This document shows positions 1 through 5,995 of a stretch of DNA of 8,080 nucleotides, piece by piece. The stretch's first letter is position 1. Each line of letters begins with the position of its first letter. Source of the stretch: an uncultured Eubacterium sp. (GTDB lineage Bacteria; Bacillota; Clostridia; Oscillospirales; Acutalibacteraceae). The notes under the pieces are model-generated. The model was not told the origin of the DNA. It did no database searches and was given only the letters and a program-made list of their open reading frames with translations. The DNA lies in assembly GCA_945980015.1 (NCBI GenBank), contig CAMFQI010000037.1:1-8080 (forward strand), in the 5' to 3' direction. The position numbers were made by a program, and so were the translations under genes.

Positions 1-42
1 TCCTCTACGTCTCGTGGGCTCGGAGATGTGTATAAGAGACAG
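1..42. other. Illumina Nextera i7 index and transposase adapter (non-genomic)
   Basis: Positions 9-42 match the Nextera read-2 adapter from memory, ending in the Tn5 mosaic end (AGATGTGTATAAGAGACAG, 24-42). Positions 1-8 (TCCTCTAC) are the reverse complement of the i7 index N712 (GTAGAGGA) as I recall it, in exactly the place an index occupies in that adapter. Together this is an untrimmed sequencing construct fused to the contig end. True genomic sequence begins at about position 43, so anything upstream of the first gene, including its ribosome binding site and promoter, is missing. Confidence 0.97.
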
Positions 43-47
43 ATATA

Positions 48-752
48 ATGTCAAAAAAAGCTACAAAAAATCTGCTTGCGATACTGCTTGCGGTTGTTGT
101 TATTATCGGTATTGCCGTTTCAAGCCGTGCGGTGTACGATAATTTTATAAAAGAGGAAAGTGTATATGCTCTTTCGAGGCTCGGCTCAAGCGGAAGCGAG
201 GTTAAGCAAATTCAGGAAAAGCTCAAGTCACTCGGCTACTACAAGGGCTCGGTGGACGGAATTTACGGCACGCAAACAAAAAACGCAGTCACGTCATTTC
301 AGCGAAGCTGCGGAATAACTGCTGACGGAATATGCGGAAAAACGACGCTTTTGTATCTCGGTATCACAAATTCGGGCGGTACGGGTAGCGGCTCATACAG
401 TAACGCCGATGTTGAGCTTCTTGCAAAGGTGATTTCCGCAGAGGCAAGGGGAGAAAGCTACGAGGGACAGGTTGCCGTCGGAGCTGTTATACTCAATAGA
501 GTTGCTCATCCTTCATTTCCCGACACTATTTCGGGCGTTGTTTATCAAAAAGGCGCATTTTCCTGTGTTAACGATTCAAATTGGTATCAACCGGTAGCCG
601 AGTCGTCGAAGCGTGCGGCACGTGACGCACTCAACGGGTGGGATCCGTCGGGCGGCGCAATATACTATTTCAACGCATCAAAAACAAACGACGCCTTTAT
701 GCACTCACGAACGGTTATAAAGGTCATAGGAAACCACAAATTCTGCATATAA
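48..752 (+). CDS. sleB: Spore cortex-lytic enzyme SleB (peptidoglycan-binding + Hydrolase_2 transglycosylase)
   Basis: This 234-residue protein has the SleB layout. Residues 1-28 hold a lysine-rich start (MSKK) and one hydrophobic segment, a signal peptide or membrane anchor. Residues 46-104 form a PG_binding_1 domain (LGSSGSEVKQIQEKL, VDGIYGTQTKNAV). After a Gly/Ser linker, residues 121-234 form a Hydrolase_2 domain with the VISAEARGE motif; Glu132 is the probable catalytic acid, and VGAVILNRV follows. By family knowledge it cleaves muramic-lactam-containing cortex peptidoglycan as a lytic transglycosylase during germination. Length is close to known SleB proteins (about 250-300 residues). 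The usual partner gene ypeB is not downstream; upstream is lost to the adapter. Only five genomic bases precede the ATG, so no ribosome binding site can confirm the start, but the lysines followed by a hydrophobic stretch fit a true N-terminus. A terminator follows at 777-810. The main alternative is a vegetative SleB/CwlJ-like hydrolase. Confidence 0.88.
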   Translation: MSKKATKNLLAILLAVVVIIGIAVSSRAVYDNFIKEESVYALSRLGSSGSEVKQIQEKLKSLGYYKGSVDGIYGTQTKNAVTSFQRSCGITADGICGKTTLLYLGITNSGGTGSGSYSNADVELLAKVISAEARGESYEGQVAVGAVILNRVAHPSFPDTISGVVYQKGAFSCVNDSNWYQPVAESSKRAARDALNGWDPSGGAIYYFNASKTNDAFMHSRTVIKVIGNHKFCI

Positions 753-776
753 CACAAATGCTCGTTTCACTCACAC

Positions 777-810
777 ACCACCAAAGGGGACGGTTCTCCT
801 TGGTGGTTTT
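777..810 (+). terminator. Intrinsic terminator of sleB
   Basis: A long hairpin begins 24 bases after the sleB stop. Arms CCACCAA (778-784) and TTGGTGG (800-806) pair perfectly. After a bulged A (785), GGGGA (786-790) pairs with TCTCC (795-799), one pair being a G-U wobble, around a CGGT loop. A short T-run (807-810) follows. The apical part resembles that of the hairpin at 3288-3326. Confidence 0.75.
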
Positions 811-824
811 AGGGTTGTTTCGGC

Positions 825-865
825 TTTACAAGAATTTTACAATATTATGCTTATCAATTTTAACA
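825..865 (+). promoter_or_regulatory. Putative Pho-box-like direct repeats upstream of the two-component operon
   Basis: Two identical hexamers TTTACA lie at 825-830 and 836-841, exactly 11 bases apart, followed by TTATCA (851-856) and TTAACA (860-865). Firmicute PhoP binds direct repeats of TT(A/T)ACA with about 11-bp periodicity, usually just upstream of or overlapping the -35. The first two repeats fit precisely; the later two fall out of phase. The position in front of a PhoP/PhoR-like pair suggests autoregulation. This is inference from motif and position. Confidence 0.45.
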
Positions 866-879
866 ATCTGTTGTATAAT
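851..879 (+). promoter_or_regulatory. Putative promoter of the response regulator/kinase operon
   Basis: A perfect -10 TATAAT (874-879) lies 17 bp downstream of a poor -35 TTATCA (851-856). The predicted start near 886 gives a leader of about 50 bases to the ATG at 937. A strong -10 with a weak -35 next to TTTACA repeats is the pattern expected of an activator-dependent promoter. Confidence 0.55.
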
Positions 880-936
880 AAAATTAAATAGGACATTGTA
901 ATTTTTTATGCTTTTTTATCAAGCAGGAGTAAAAAG

Positions 937-1611
937 ATGATTTATTGTGTAGAAGACGACGGCTCAATCCGTGATTTGATGATATATGCACTTGGTACGG
1001 CAGGCTTTAAGGCCTGCGGCTTCGGTAATGCACAGGGCTTGTATGATGCGTTAACTCAGGAAAGCCCCGAACTTATTATGCTCGATATTATGCTTCCCGA
1101 CGAGGACGGAATATCAATTCTTACAAAGCTTCGTTCAAATCCGTCAACCGCCGACATTCCGATTATTATGGCAACTGCAAAGGGCACGGAATATGATAAG
1201 GTTGTCGGTCTTGACCTGGGTGCCGACGATTATCTTGCAAAGCCGTTCGGTATGCTTGAAATGGTCTCAAGAGTAAAGGCGGTTTTGAGAAGAAGCAAAA
1301 ATACACCGTCCTCGGCTGAAATAAAAATCGGTCTTTTGACTCTTAACACAAGCGAGCATACAGTATTTTCAGCCGACGAGAGAATAGCTCTTACCTTAAA
1401 GGAATACGACCTTTTGAAAATTTTTATGGAAAATCCGGGAATTGTTTTCAGTCGTGAGGAGCTTTTGCGTTTGGTTTGGGGAACGGAATATCTCGGAGAA
1501 ACAAGAACGGTTGATGTTCATATAGGCACACTTCGTACAAAGCTCAAGACGTGTGCCGATTATATTCAAACGGTGCGGGGAGTCGGCTACAGAATGGAGA
1601 AGGCATTATGA
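937..1611 (+). CDS. OmpR/PhoB-family response regulator (PhoP-like)
   Basis: The 224-residue protein is a complete two-domain regulator. The receiver domain (1-118) shows the acidic pair E6/D7 (VEDD), phospho-acceptor D50 (IMLDIMLPDEDG), T80 and K102 in AKPF. The winged-helix DNA-binding domain (127-222) carries LTLKEYDLL, REELLRLVWG, TRTVDVHIGTLRTKL and the terminal VRGVGYRM signature of OmpR-family proteins. It should be phosphorylated by the kinase encoded next, whose ATG overlaps its stop (ATGA, 1608-1611), implying translational coupling. GGAG at 925-928 is a well-placed ribosome binding site. A PhoP role is suggested by the PhoR-like kinase and the TTTACA repeats upstream, but no phosphate transport genes are visible, so a cell-envelope regulator such as WalR or another OmpR paralogue remains possible. 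Confidence 0.93.
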   Translation: MIYCVEDDGSIRDLMIYALGTAGFKACGFGNAQGLYDALTQESPELIMLDIMLPDEDGISILTKLRSNPSTADIPIIMATAKGTEYDKVVGLDLGADDYLAKPFGMLEMVSRVKAVLRRSKNTPSSAEIKIGLLTLNTSEHTVFSADERIALTLKEYDLLKIFMENPGIVFSREELLRLVWGTEYLGETRTVDVHIGTLRTKLKTCADYIQTVRGVGYRMEKAL

Positions 1612-3272
1612 CAAAGCGTATTTTCAGAAGCATATACATAGTTGCGCTCGGCGTTTTCGTTGCGTCGGCAATATGCATTATGGGTGCACTTTATAATTAT
1701 TTCACAGGCGTACAGCAGACGCAGCTTCAGACTCAAACAAATCTTGCCGCACAGGGCGTTGCTAACGAGGGCGCAGGGTATTTTGAAAATCTCAAAACAG
1801 ACTCACTTCGTATAACCTGGATTGATACCGACGGAACGGTTTTGTATGACAGTCAGGGTGACCTGAGTAATATGGAAAATCATCTTGAGCGTGAGGAGGT
1901 AAAGCAGGCTTTGAGCGAGGGAATGGGCGAAAGCACAAGGTACTCAAAAACTCTGCTTCAACGCTCACTTTATTGCGCAAAGAAAATGAACGACGGCACT
2001 GTGCTTCGTCTTTCTGTTGCCCAAAAGACCGTTTTCACTCTGCTTTTAAGTATGCTTCAGCCGTTATTGATAGTGTTTGCCATAGCACTTGTATTGTCGC
2101 TGATTTTGGCATATAGACTGTCGAAAAAAATAGTCGAGCCTCTAAACAGTATTGACCTTGACGAGCCGATGAACAACAAGGAATACGAGGAGCTTACTCC
2201 TGTATTGGAAAGGCTCAACGCTCAAAAGCGCCAAATAAAGCTTCAACGAGACGAGCTTAAGCAAAAGCAAAAGGAATTTGTTGCCGTAACGCAGGGTATG
2301 GCAGAGGGAATAATATTGCTCAACAGCGAATGTGAAATATTAAGCATAAACCCGTCGGCTCAAAAAATACTTAACACAAATCCGTTTTGCATCGGAAAAT
2401 TCATACTTTCCGTTTATTCAAGTCAGGAGCTTCAGGAACTGCTTTTGAAATCCGGCAAGGGTGAATACTGCGAAAAAATAATTGAGCTTTCGGGTGAAAA
2501 ATATCAGCTTAACGCAAGCCCGATTATATCCCACTCTAACGTATCGGGAACAGTATTGTTGCTTATGAATGTCACCCAAAAGGAAAAAGCGCAGCAGCTT
2601 CGCAGAGAGTTTACGGCAAATGTTTCCCACGAGCTGAAAACACCGCTTCATACCATATCCGGCTGTGCCGAGCTTATGGCGAATAATATGGTAAAAAGCG
2701 AGGATGTGCCTGAATTTGCAAACAAAATTTATACTCAGGCTCAACGAATGATAACGCTTGTTGAGGATATCATCAATCTATCCCATCTTGACGAGGGCGT
2801 TGAGAATATGAAAAAGGAGCAGGTAAATCTTCTTGAAGCGGCAAACGACGTCGCCCTTTCGCTGTCAAGTGCTGCGAAGCAGACTGAGGTTGAAATATCC
2901 GTCACAGGCGACAATGCAGTAATCAGCGGATATCCTGCAATGCTAACGCAGATTATCTATAACCTGTGCGACAATGCAATTAAGTATAACCGTGCAGGCG
3001 GCAGGGTAGACATTACTGTTGTCGATAGCGGTGAGGCGGCGACGCTCACGGTTGCCGATACGGGCATAGGTATACCGAAGGAGCATATCGACAGGATTTT
3101 TGAACGCTTTTACTGTGTTGACAAAAGCCGTTCAAAGCAAATCGGAGGCACGGGCTTAGGACTTTCGATAGTCAAGCACGCCGCAATGCTTCACAATGCT
3201 TCGATAACCACCGAAAGCGTTGTTTCCCAAGGCACGACAATAACCGTCACCTTCCCTAAAAAAACAGAATAA
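1608..3272 (+). CDS. PhoR-like sensor histidine kinase with PAS domain
   Basis: This is a 554-residue membrane histidine kinase. TM1 is at about 7-32, an extracytoplasmic region of about 110 residues follows, and TM2 is at about 142-168. A charged linker (170-222, a HAMP-like position with weak match) leads to a PAS domain (about 223-325, QGMAEGIILLNSECEILSIN). The HisKA H-box is FTANVSHELKTPLH with phospho-acceptor H341. The ATPase domain has N456 (NLCDNAIKYN), a G1 box DTGIGIP (D484), F-box FERFYCVD, and G2 box GGTGLGLSIVKH; all key residues are present. The order resembles PhoR, which phosphorylates its adjacent regulator. I chose the start at 1608, not the longer in-frame ATG at 1551, because 1608 gives the standard ATGA overlap with the regulator and puts MTKR directly before TM1. 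The signal sensed is unknown. Confidence 0.92.
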   Translation: MTKRIFRSIYIVALGVFVASAICIMGALYNYFTGVQQTQLQTQTNLAAQGVANEGAGYFENLKTDSLRITWIDTDGTVLYDSQGDLSNMENHLEREEVKQALSEGMGESTRYSKTLLQRSLYCAKKMNDGTVLRLSVAQKTVFTLLLSMLQPLLIVFAIALVLSLILAYRLSKKIVEPLNSIDLDEPMNNKEYEELTPVLERLNAQKRQIKLQRDELKQKQKEFVAVTQGMAEGIILLNSECEILSINPSAQKILNTNPFCIGKFILSVYSSQELQELLLKSGKGEYCEKIIELSGEKYQLNASPIISHSNVSGTVLLLMNVTQKEKAQQLRREFTANVSHELKTPLHTISGCAELMANNMVKSEDVPEFANKIYTQAQRMITLVEDIINLSHLDEGVENMKKEQVNLLEAANDVALSLSSAAKQTEVEISVTGDNAVISGYPAMLTQIIYNLCDNAIKYNRAGGRVDITVVDSGEAATLTVADTGIGIPKEHIDRIFERFYCVDKSRSKQIGGTGLGLSIVKHAAMLHNASITTESVVSQGTTITVTFPKKTE

Positions 3273-3287
3273 GACCGAGTAATAACA

Positions 3288-3326
3288 AAAATGTACAATC
3301 AGGGACAGTCCCCGATTGTACATTTT
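3288..3326. terminator. Bidirectional terminator between convergent genes
   Basis: Perfect 13-bp arms AAAATGTACAATC (3288-3300) and GATTGTACATTTT (3314-3326) enclose GGGAC/GTCCC (3302-3306, 3308-3312) at the apex, with A3301 and C3313 mismatched. A/T-rich tracts flank both sides (ATTTTT after 3326; AAAA at the left arm), so it can end transcription of the kinase on plus and the anti-sigma gene on minus. It lies 15 bases from the kinase stop and 8 from the anti-sigma stop. Confidence 0.85.
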
Positions 3327-3334
3327 ATTTTTAC

Positions 3335-4270
3335 TTATTCAAAGTGCATATATCCGTCGCTGTCAAAGAATAGATTTATGCTTGCAGTTTTTACCGTGCC
3401 GTCATCAAACTCAACTGTAAAGGTGATTGTGTCCTTGATTTGAGACAAATCAAAATTAAGGTCATTTCCGATTGCTTGATATACATCGTCCGTTATACCC
3501 CAATACAATTCATATCCTTTGTTGACTGTTGGGGATGTACCGCATTCAAAAATCTTGCTTGCTTGACTTTCTCTTAATTCTTTTCCGGAAACAGAGATTT
3601 TATTACTGATTTGTTGTACACCATTTTTTTCCTTATTTGTTACATAATTAAAATATAATTCGCCATATTTACTTGTATTACTGATTGTCATATTTTTTAC
3701 ATTAGAATAATCATCAGTATTTAGAGCAACAGCACCACCGGATAGCACGTAAACCTTTACTGTCGCTTCGCCTTTTATTGAATCAACGGTACTTTTACCT
3801 GATTGAAGAACAGCACTATGACCTTGATTCGACAAATTTTCCATATCTTTTTCAAGTTTAGCTTTTTCTGATTCGTATAATCTTTCGGCTTCGGTACTTG
3901 CAATATCATCGGTAATATCAGCATAATGAATTGAATAAAAGATTTGTTGTTCATTCATACTGCCTGCTTTAATGTCACCAACCTGCCTGTATTCTCCTGC
4001 GTAAGCAACCATAACCGTAAGCGGATTAGACTCGCTTTCAACAATGCCGGGATTTGTATCGTTAGGATTAGTCCTGTCATATACGATTTGATTTACTCCG
4101 AATCCGCCGCCTATAAGAATTGCAAGTGCCAATGTTGCAGATGCTAAACGCTTAAATGTGTGCTTTTTTGTTTGCCTTTTGTCCACGGTTATTTCAAAAA
4201 TTTTTTCTGTCGCTTCATCGGAATGACGAACTCCCGACATAGCCGCTTTATACATTTCTCTGTTACTCAT
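3335..4270 (-). CDS. Membrane anti-sigma factor, DUF4179-like
   Basis: The 311-residue protein has a short cytoplasmic N-terminus (1-39; MYKAAMSGVRHSDEATEKI), one membrane helix at about 40-62 (LASATLALAILIGGGFG), and an extracytoplasmic domain of about 250 residues. That layout and the N-terminal pattern match DUF4179-type anti-sigma factors of Firmicutes, in which the cytoplasmic segment holds the ECF sigma factor until the outer domain receives a signal. The gene overlaps the upstream sigma gene by 8 bp (ATGAGTAA, 4263-4270), implying translational coupling and near-equal expression. The outer domain has few cysteines and no recognisable catalytic motif; its signal is unknown. Family assignment rests on architecture, gene order and remembered N-terminal similarity. 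A non-regulatory membrane protein is unlikely given the overlap. Confidence 0.82.
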   Translation of the reverse strand: MSNREMYKAAMSGVRHSDEATEKIFEITVDKRQTKKHTFKRLASATLALAILIGGGFGVNQIVYDRTNPNDTNPGIVESESNPLTVMVAYAGEYRQVGDIKAGSMNEQQIFYSIHYADITDDIASTEAERLYESEKAKLEKDMENLSNQGHSAVLQSGKSTVDSIKGEATVKVYVLSGGAVALNTDDYSNVKNMTISNTSKYGELYFNYVTNKEKNGVQQISNKISVSGKELRESQASKIFECGTSPTVNKGYELYWGITDDVYQAIGNDLNFDLSQIKDTITFTVEFDDGTVKTASINLFFDSDGYMHFE

Positions 4271-4745
4271 TTATCCAATCATCTCCTAAAATTGATTTCA
4301 AATGTGTTCTTGCTCGGTGTAATCTTGTTTTTACTGCCGACGGCTTGCACCTTAGAACCTGTGCAATTTCGTCGATTTGCATATCCTCGTAGTAAAATAG
4401 GTGAACTGCCAAGCGTTCCTTTTTCGGCAATGACATAATCGCATTGAAAACATCAAAGCATTGCGTTGTGTCAAAGGTGTACAGCTCCTTGGCTTCATCA
4501 AGCGAAACGCTGTTTTTGACAAACGGTGATTTGAAATGGTCCTTGCATTTGTGAATACAGGTAACAGTCAACCATTTGTCTATATGCTCATCATCATTAA
4601 ACGCCTTATTTGTCTTCCACAGCTTCAAAAATGTTTCTTGCATAACATCTTCGGCGTCGTGATGATTTTGTAAATACGATAAAGCTATCAGGTATATTCT
4701 GTTGCTGTTTCGTTTTACGATTTTTATGTATTCGTCATTTGTCAT
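4263..4745 (-). CDS. ECF-type RNA polymerase sigma factor (sigma-70 family)
   Basis: The 160-residue protein is typical of ECF sigma factors, having only regions 2 and 4. Sigma-2 (about 8-75) includes AEDVMQETFLKLWK, which contacts the -10 element and core polymerase. Sigma-4 (about 103-155) is a helix-turn-helix with LPKKERLAVHLFYYEDM, IDEIAQVLRCKPSAVKTRLHRAR, which reads the -35. A longer in-frame start exists at 4796, but I chose the ATG at 4745: AAGGCGG (4753-4759) is correctly spaced ahead of it, the protein then begins at the conserved region, and the promoter at 4781-4810 would place 4796 upstream of the transcript start. The anti-sigma gene overlaps its stop. The ECF-like promoter suggests positive autoregulation, released when the anti-sigma factor is inactivated. 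Confidence 0.93.
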   Translation of the reverse strand: MTNDEYIKIVKRNSNRIYLIALSYLQNHHDAEDVMQETFLKLWKTNKAFNDDEHIDKWLTVTCIHKCKDHFKSPFVKNSVSLDEAKELYTFDTTQCFDVFNAIMSLPKKERLAVHLFYYEDMQIDEIAQVLRCKPSAVKTRLHRARTHLKSILGDDWINE

Positions 4746-4762
4746 TTTTTCACCGCCTTGCT

Positions 4763-4775
4763 GAAAGGTCCTTTC
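4763..4775. repeat. Perfect 13-base palindrome in the sigma operon leader
   Basis: GAAAGG-T-CCTTTC is a perfect dyad lying between the predicted -10 and the ribosome binding site of the sigma gene, close to the predicted transcription start. It could be an operator or a small 5' UTR hairpin that affects translation. It is short, so chance is possible. Confidence 0.35.
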
Positions 4776-4780
4776 ACCTA

Positions 4781-4810
4781 TATAGCGACCGAGCAATGCA
4801 AAAGGTTACA
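4781..4810 (-). promoter_or_regulatory. ECF-type autoregulatory promoter of the sigma/anti-sigma operon
   Basis: Read on the minus strand, a -35 TGTAACCT (4803-4810) is followed after 17 bases by CGCTATA (-10 region TCGCTATA, 4781-4788). ECF sigma factors of the SigW/SigM/SigV group recognise an AAC-containing -35 and a CGTC/CGTA-like -10 with 16-17 bases between. The match is good at the -35 and fair at the -10. The predicted transcript starts near 4774, leaving room for the ribosome binding site at 4753-4759. Confidence 0.65.
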
Positions 4811-4840
4811 TTTTTTTCGGAGATTTTTTCAAAATACATC

Positions 4841-4872
4841 AGGACTGTCCCACTACTGAGTGAAACAGTCCT
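4841..4872. terminator. Hairpin after the nitroreductase gene, probable terminator
   Basis: AGGACTGT (4841-4848) pairs with ACAGTCCT (4865-4872). Inside, a CC/AA internal loop precedes a second stem CACT (4851-4854)/AGTG (4859-4862) capped by ACTG. It lies 10 bases past the nitroreductase stop. The T-rich flank is better on the plus side (TTTATTTT from 4873) than on the minus side (TATTTT), so it may act in either direction or be a non-terminator hairpin. Its CC...AA internal loop recurs in the tRNA terminator. Confidence 0.55.
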
Positions 4873-4882
4873 TTATTTTCGA

Positions 4883-5458
4883 TTATATGAGAATGTCTTT
4901 CAGTTTTCGCTTCGGAACATAGTGAACATCGTTTTCGTCACGGTAATATTTTGTGCTTTCGCCGTTTTCTATTTCCTTTATTACTATTTCTTCGGCAGGC
5001 TTTCCGAGTGCAATAATCAGCATAGGCGTGAGATTTTCGGCAAGGTTCAGCGTTTCTTTAACCTCGTCGGGTGTGAAATTACCTATCATACAACCGCCTA
5101 AGCCGTCTTCAACTGCGGCAAGCGTTATTGTTTGAGCCACAATGCCTATATCCTTTTGGTATCGTGCGAGATTCGGCGAAATATCCGTATCCTGACAGAT
5201 TATGACAAACGCCGTTGCGTGCATATTCGGGTGAGGAAGCACCATATCCGGAAGCGCTCTCGCCCAGCGCGTCAACGGGCGTATTGCTTCAACCTCCTCT
5301 TTTTCGTAAACAATTTTATATTTCAACGGCTGTGCGTTAACACTTGAAGCGGTGTATCGAGTTAGGTTAACATAGCCCTTTAACTGCTCTTCGGTAAAAT
5401 GATATCCTTCATCAAACCCACGGTAGCTTCTGTTTTTAATTACTAAATCCTTAAGCAT
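4883..5458 (-). CDS. Nitroreductase-family flavoprotein
   Basis: The 191-residue protein is a single nitroreductase domain. FMN-binding signatures are visible: RSYRGF at 10-15, TASSVNAQPLKY at 36-47, QTITLAAVEDGLGGCMIG at 109-126, and a family-typical middle VIICQD. Members are soluble FMN-dependent NAD(P)H oxidoreductases, often dimers, that reduce nitroaromatics, quinones or other electrophiles; the natural substrate here cannot be read from sequence. Length is normal (about 170-220). A strong AGGAGG (5468-5473) is placed 9 bases before the ATG. It is probably its own transcription unit, with a putative promoter and operator at 5485-5513 and a hairpin after the stop. The family is diverse and also includes dehydrogenase-like members. 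Confidence 0.9.
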   Translation of the reverse strand: MLKDLVIKNRSYRGFDEGYHFTEEQLKGYVNLTRYTASSVNAQPLKYKIVYEKEEVEAIRPLTRWARALPDMVLPHPNMHATAFVIICQDTDISPNLARYQKDIGIVAQTITLAAVEDGLGGCMIGNFTPDEVKETLNLAENLTPMLIIALGKPAEEIVIKEIENGESTKYYRDENDVHYVPKRKLKDILI

Positions 5459-5484
5459 CTTAAAATTCCTCCTGTTTTGAATTC

Positions 5485-5513
5485 ATTTTAACACACTTGT
5501 GTTGAATTTTACA
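5485..5513 (-). promoter_or_regulatory. Putative nitroreductase promoter with embedded operator palindrome
   Basis: On the minus strand a -10 TAAAAT (5485-5490) lies 17 bases from a weak -35 TGTAAA (5508-5513). Filling the spacer is the perfect dyad AACACA-CT-TGTGTT (5490-5503). A palindrome between the -35 and -10 is where a repressor would block transcription, fitting an inducible stress enzyme. No regulator gene is adjacent. Confidence 0.42.
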
Positions 5514-5560
5514 GATTAATTTTTATATTTTTCATAAATATAGTTCCTTTGTCGTGTTGA

Positions 5561-5573
5561 TTGATTAAATCAA
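5561..5573. repeat. Short palindrome downstream of the four-helix-bundle gene
   Basis: TTGATT-A-AATCAA is a perfect 13-base dyad 16 bases past the stop of the small gene at 5590. There is no T-run after it on the minus strand, so it is a poor terminator candidate. It may be a weak hairpin or chance in AT-rich DNA. Confidence 0.25.
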
Positions 5574-5589
5574 ACTGCTAAAAGTCAAT

Positions 5590-5937
5590 TCATTTCGTAT
5601 TTTCTTTTGCGGTGTTGATAGATGCAATTAATATCTTTTTAATTTCAATACATTTTTCTTGTATTTCTTTGTTATTGTAATATCCACCATCTATTAAAAG
5701 CTCAATCCAATATTCTGTTTCATAACATTCCTTTAAAGCTATTTGCAACTTTGATACAAAATCCGCTTTACTATGTGCATAAAAAGCTTCACGAATATTT
5801 GCTCCTATACTTGTCCCTGAACGAATAAATTGATTTATCAATACACCTTCACATTTTGTAGCTCGCAATTCCTTGCAAGCTTTTAATACTTCAAGAGCAA
5901 AAATTTTAGATTTATTTATCAAAGGACTATCTTTCAT
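5590..5937 (-). CDS. Four-helix-bundle protein (S23/IVP family, Avd-like fold)
   Basis: The 115-residue protein matches the four-helix-bundle family first noted as proteins encoded in 23S rRNA intervening sequences. Diagnostic segments are INQFIRSGTSIGANIREA (34-51) and SKLQIALKECYETEYWIELL (62-81); the whole is helical with no membrane segment. Its fold is shared by Avd, the accessory protein of diversity-generating retroelements, but no reverse transcriptase or template repeat is present and no rRNA is nearby, so its role here is unknown. I chose the ATG at 5937 because AGGTGG (5945-5950) sits 7 bases upstream; an in-frame ATG at 6003 lies upstream of the predicted promoter. The gene is visibly richer in A and T than its neighbours and sits beside repeats and a tRNA 3' end, consistent with horizontal acquisition. 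Confidence 0.85.
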   Translation of the reverse strand: MKDSPLINKSKIFALEVLKACKELRATKCEGVLINQFIRSGTSIGANIREAFYAHSKADFVSKLQIALKECYETEYWIELLIDGGYYNNKEIQEKCIEIKKILIASINTAKENTK

Positions 5938-5958
5938 AGACTTACCACCTTTCATAAA

Positions 5959-5994
5959 TATATTGTAACAATAATTACTGTATTTTACAATATA
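5959..5994 (-). promoter_or_regulatory. Promoter of the four-helix-bundle gene within a 10-bp inverted repeat
   Basis: On the minus strand TTGTAA (5985-5990) and TACAAT (5962-5967) are separated by 17 bases, a good sigma-A promoter whose transcript would start near 5955, just before the ribosome binding site. The same bases form a perfect inverted repeat: TATATTGTAA (5959-5968) and TTACAATATA (5985-5994). One arm covers the -10 and the other the -35, so a protein binding the dyad could repress the gene. Part of the symmetry may be coincidence because these -35 and -10 hexamers are themselves nearly complementary. Confidence 0.5.
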
Positions 5995-5995
5995 C

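Noticed and set aside
1551..1607. Longer N-terminus for the histidine kinase (start at 1551)
   Set aside because: The extra 19 residues would lie inside the response regulator gene; the ATG at 1608 gives the usual ATGA coupling and precedes TM1.
2418..2744. Minus-strand reading frames inside the histidine kinase and other genes
   Set aside because: They lie wholly within well-supported genes, lack ribosome binding sites and show no protein-family features.
4746..4796. Longer N-terminus for the ECF sigma factor (start at 4796)
   Set aside because: It overlaps the predicted ECF promoter and has no ribosome binding site; the ATG at 4745 has AAGGCGG in place and begins at the conserved domain.
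5590..5937. Diversity-generating retroelement, suggested by the Avd-like gene
   Set aside because: There is no reverse transcriptase, template repeat or variable repeat in the window.
5590..5937. 23S rRNA intervening sequence, suggested by the S23-family gene
   Set aside because: No rRNA sequence flanks the gene; both neighbours are unrelated genes.
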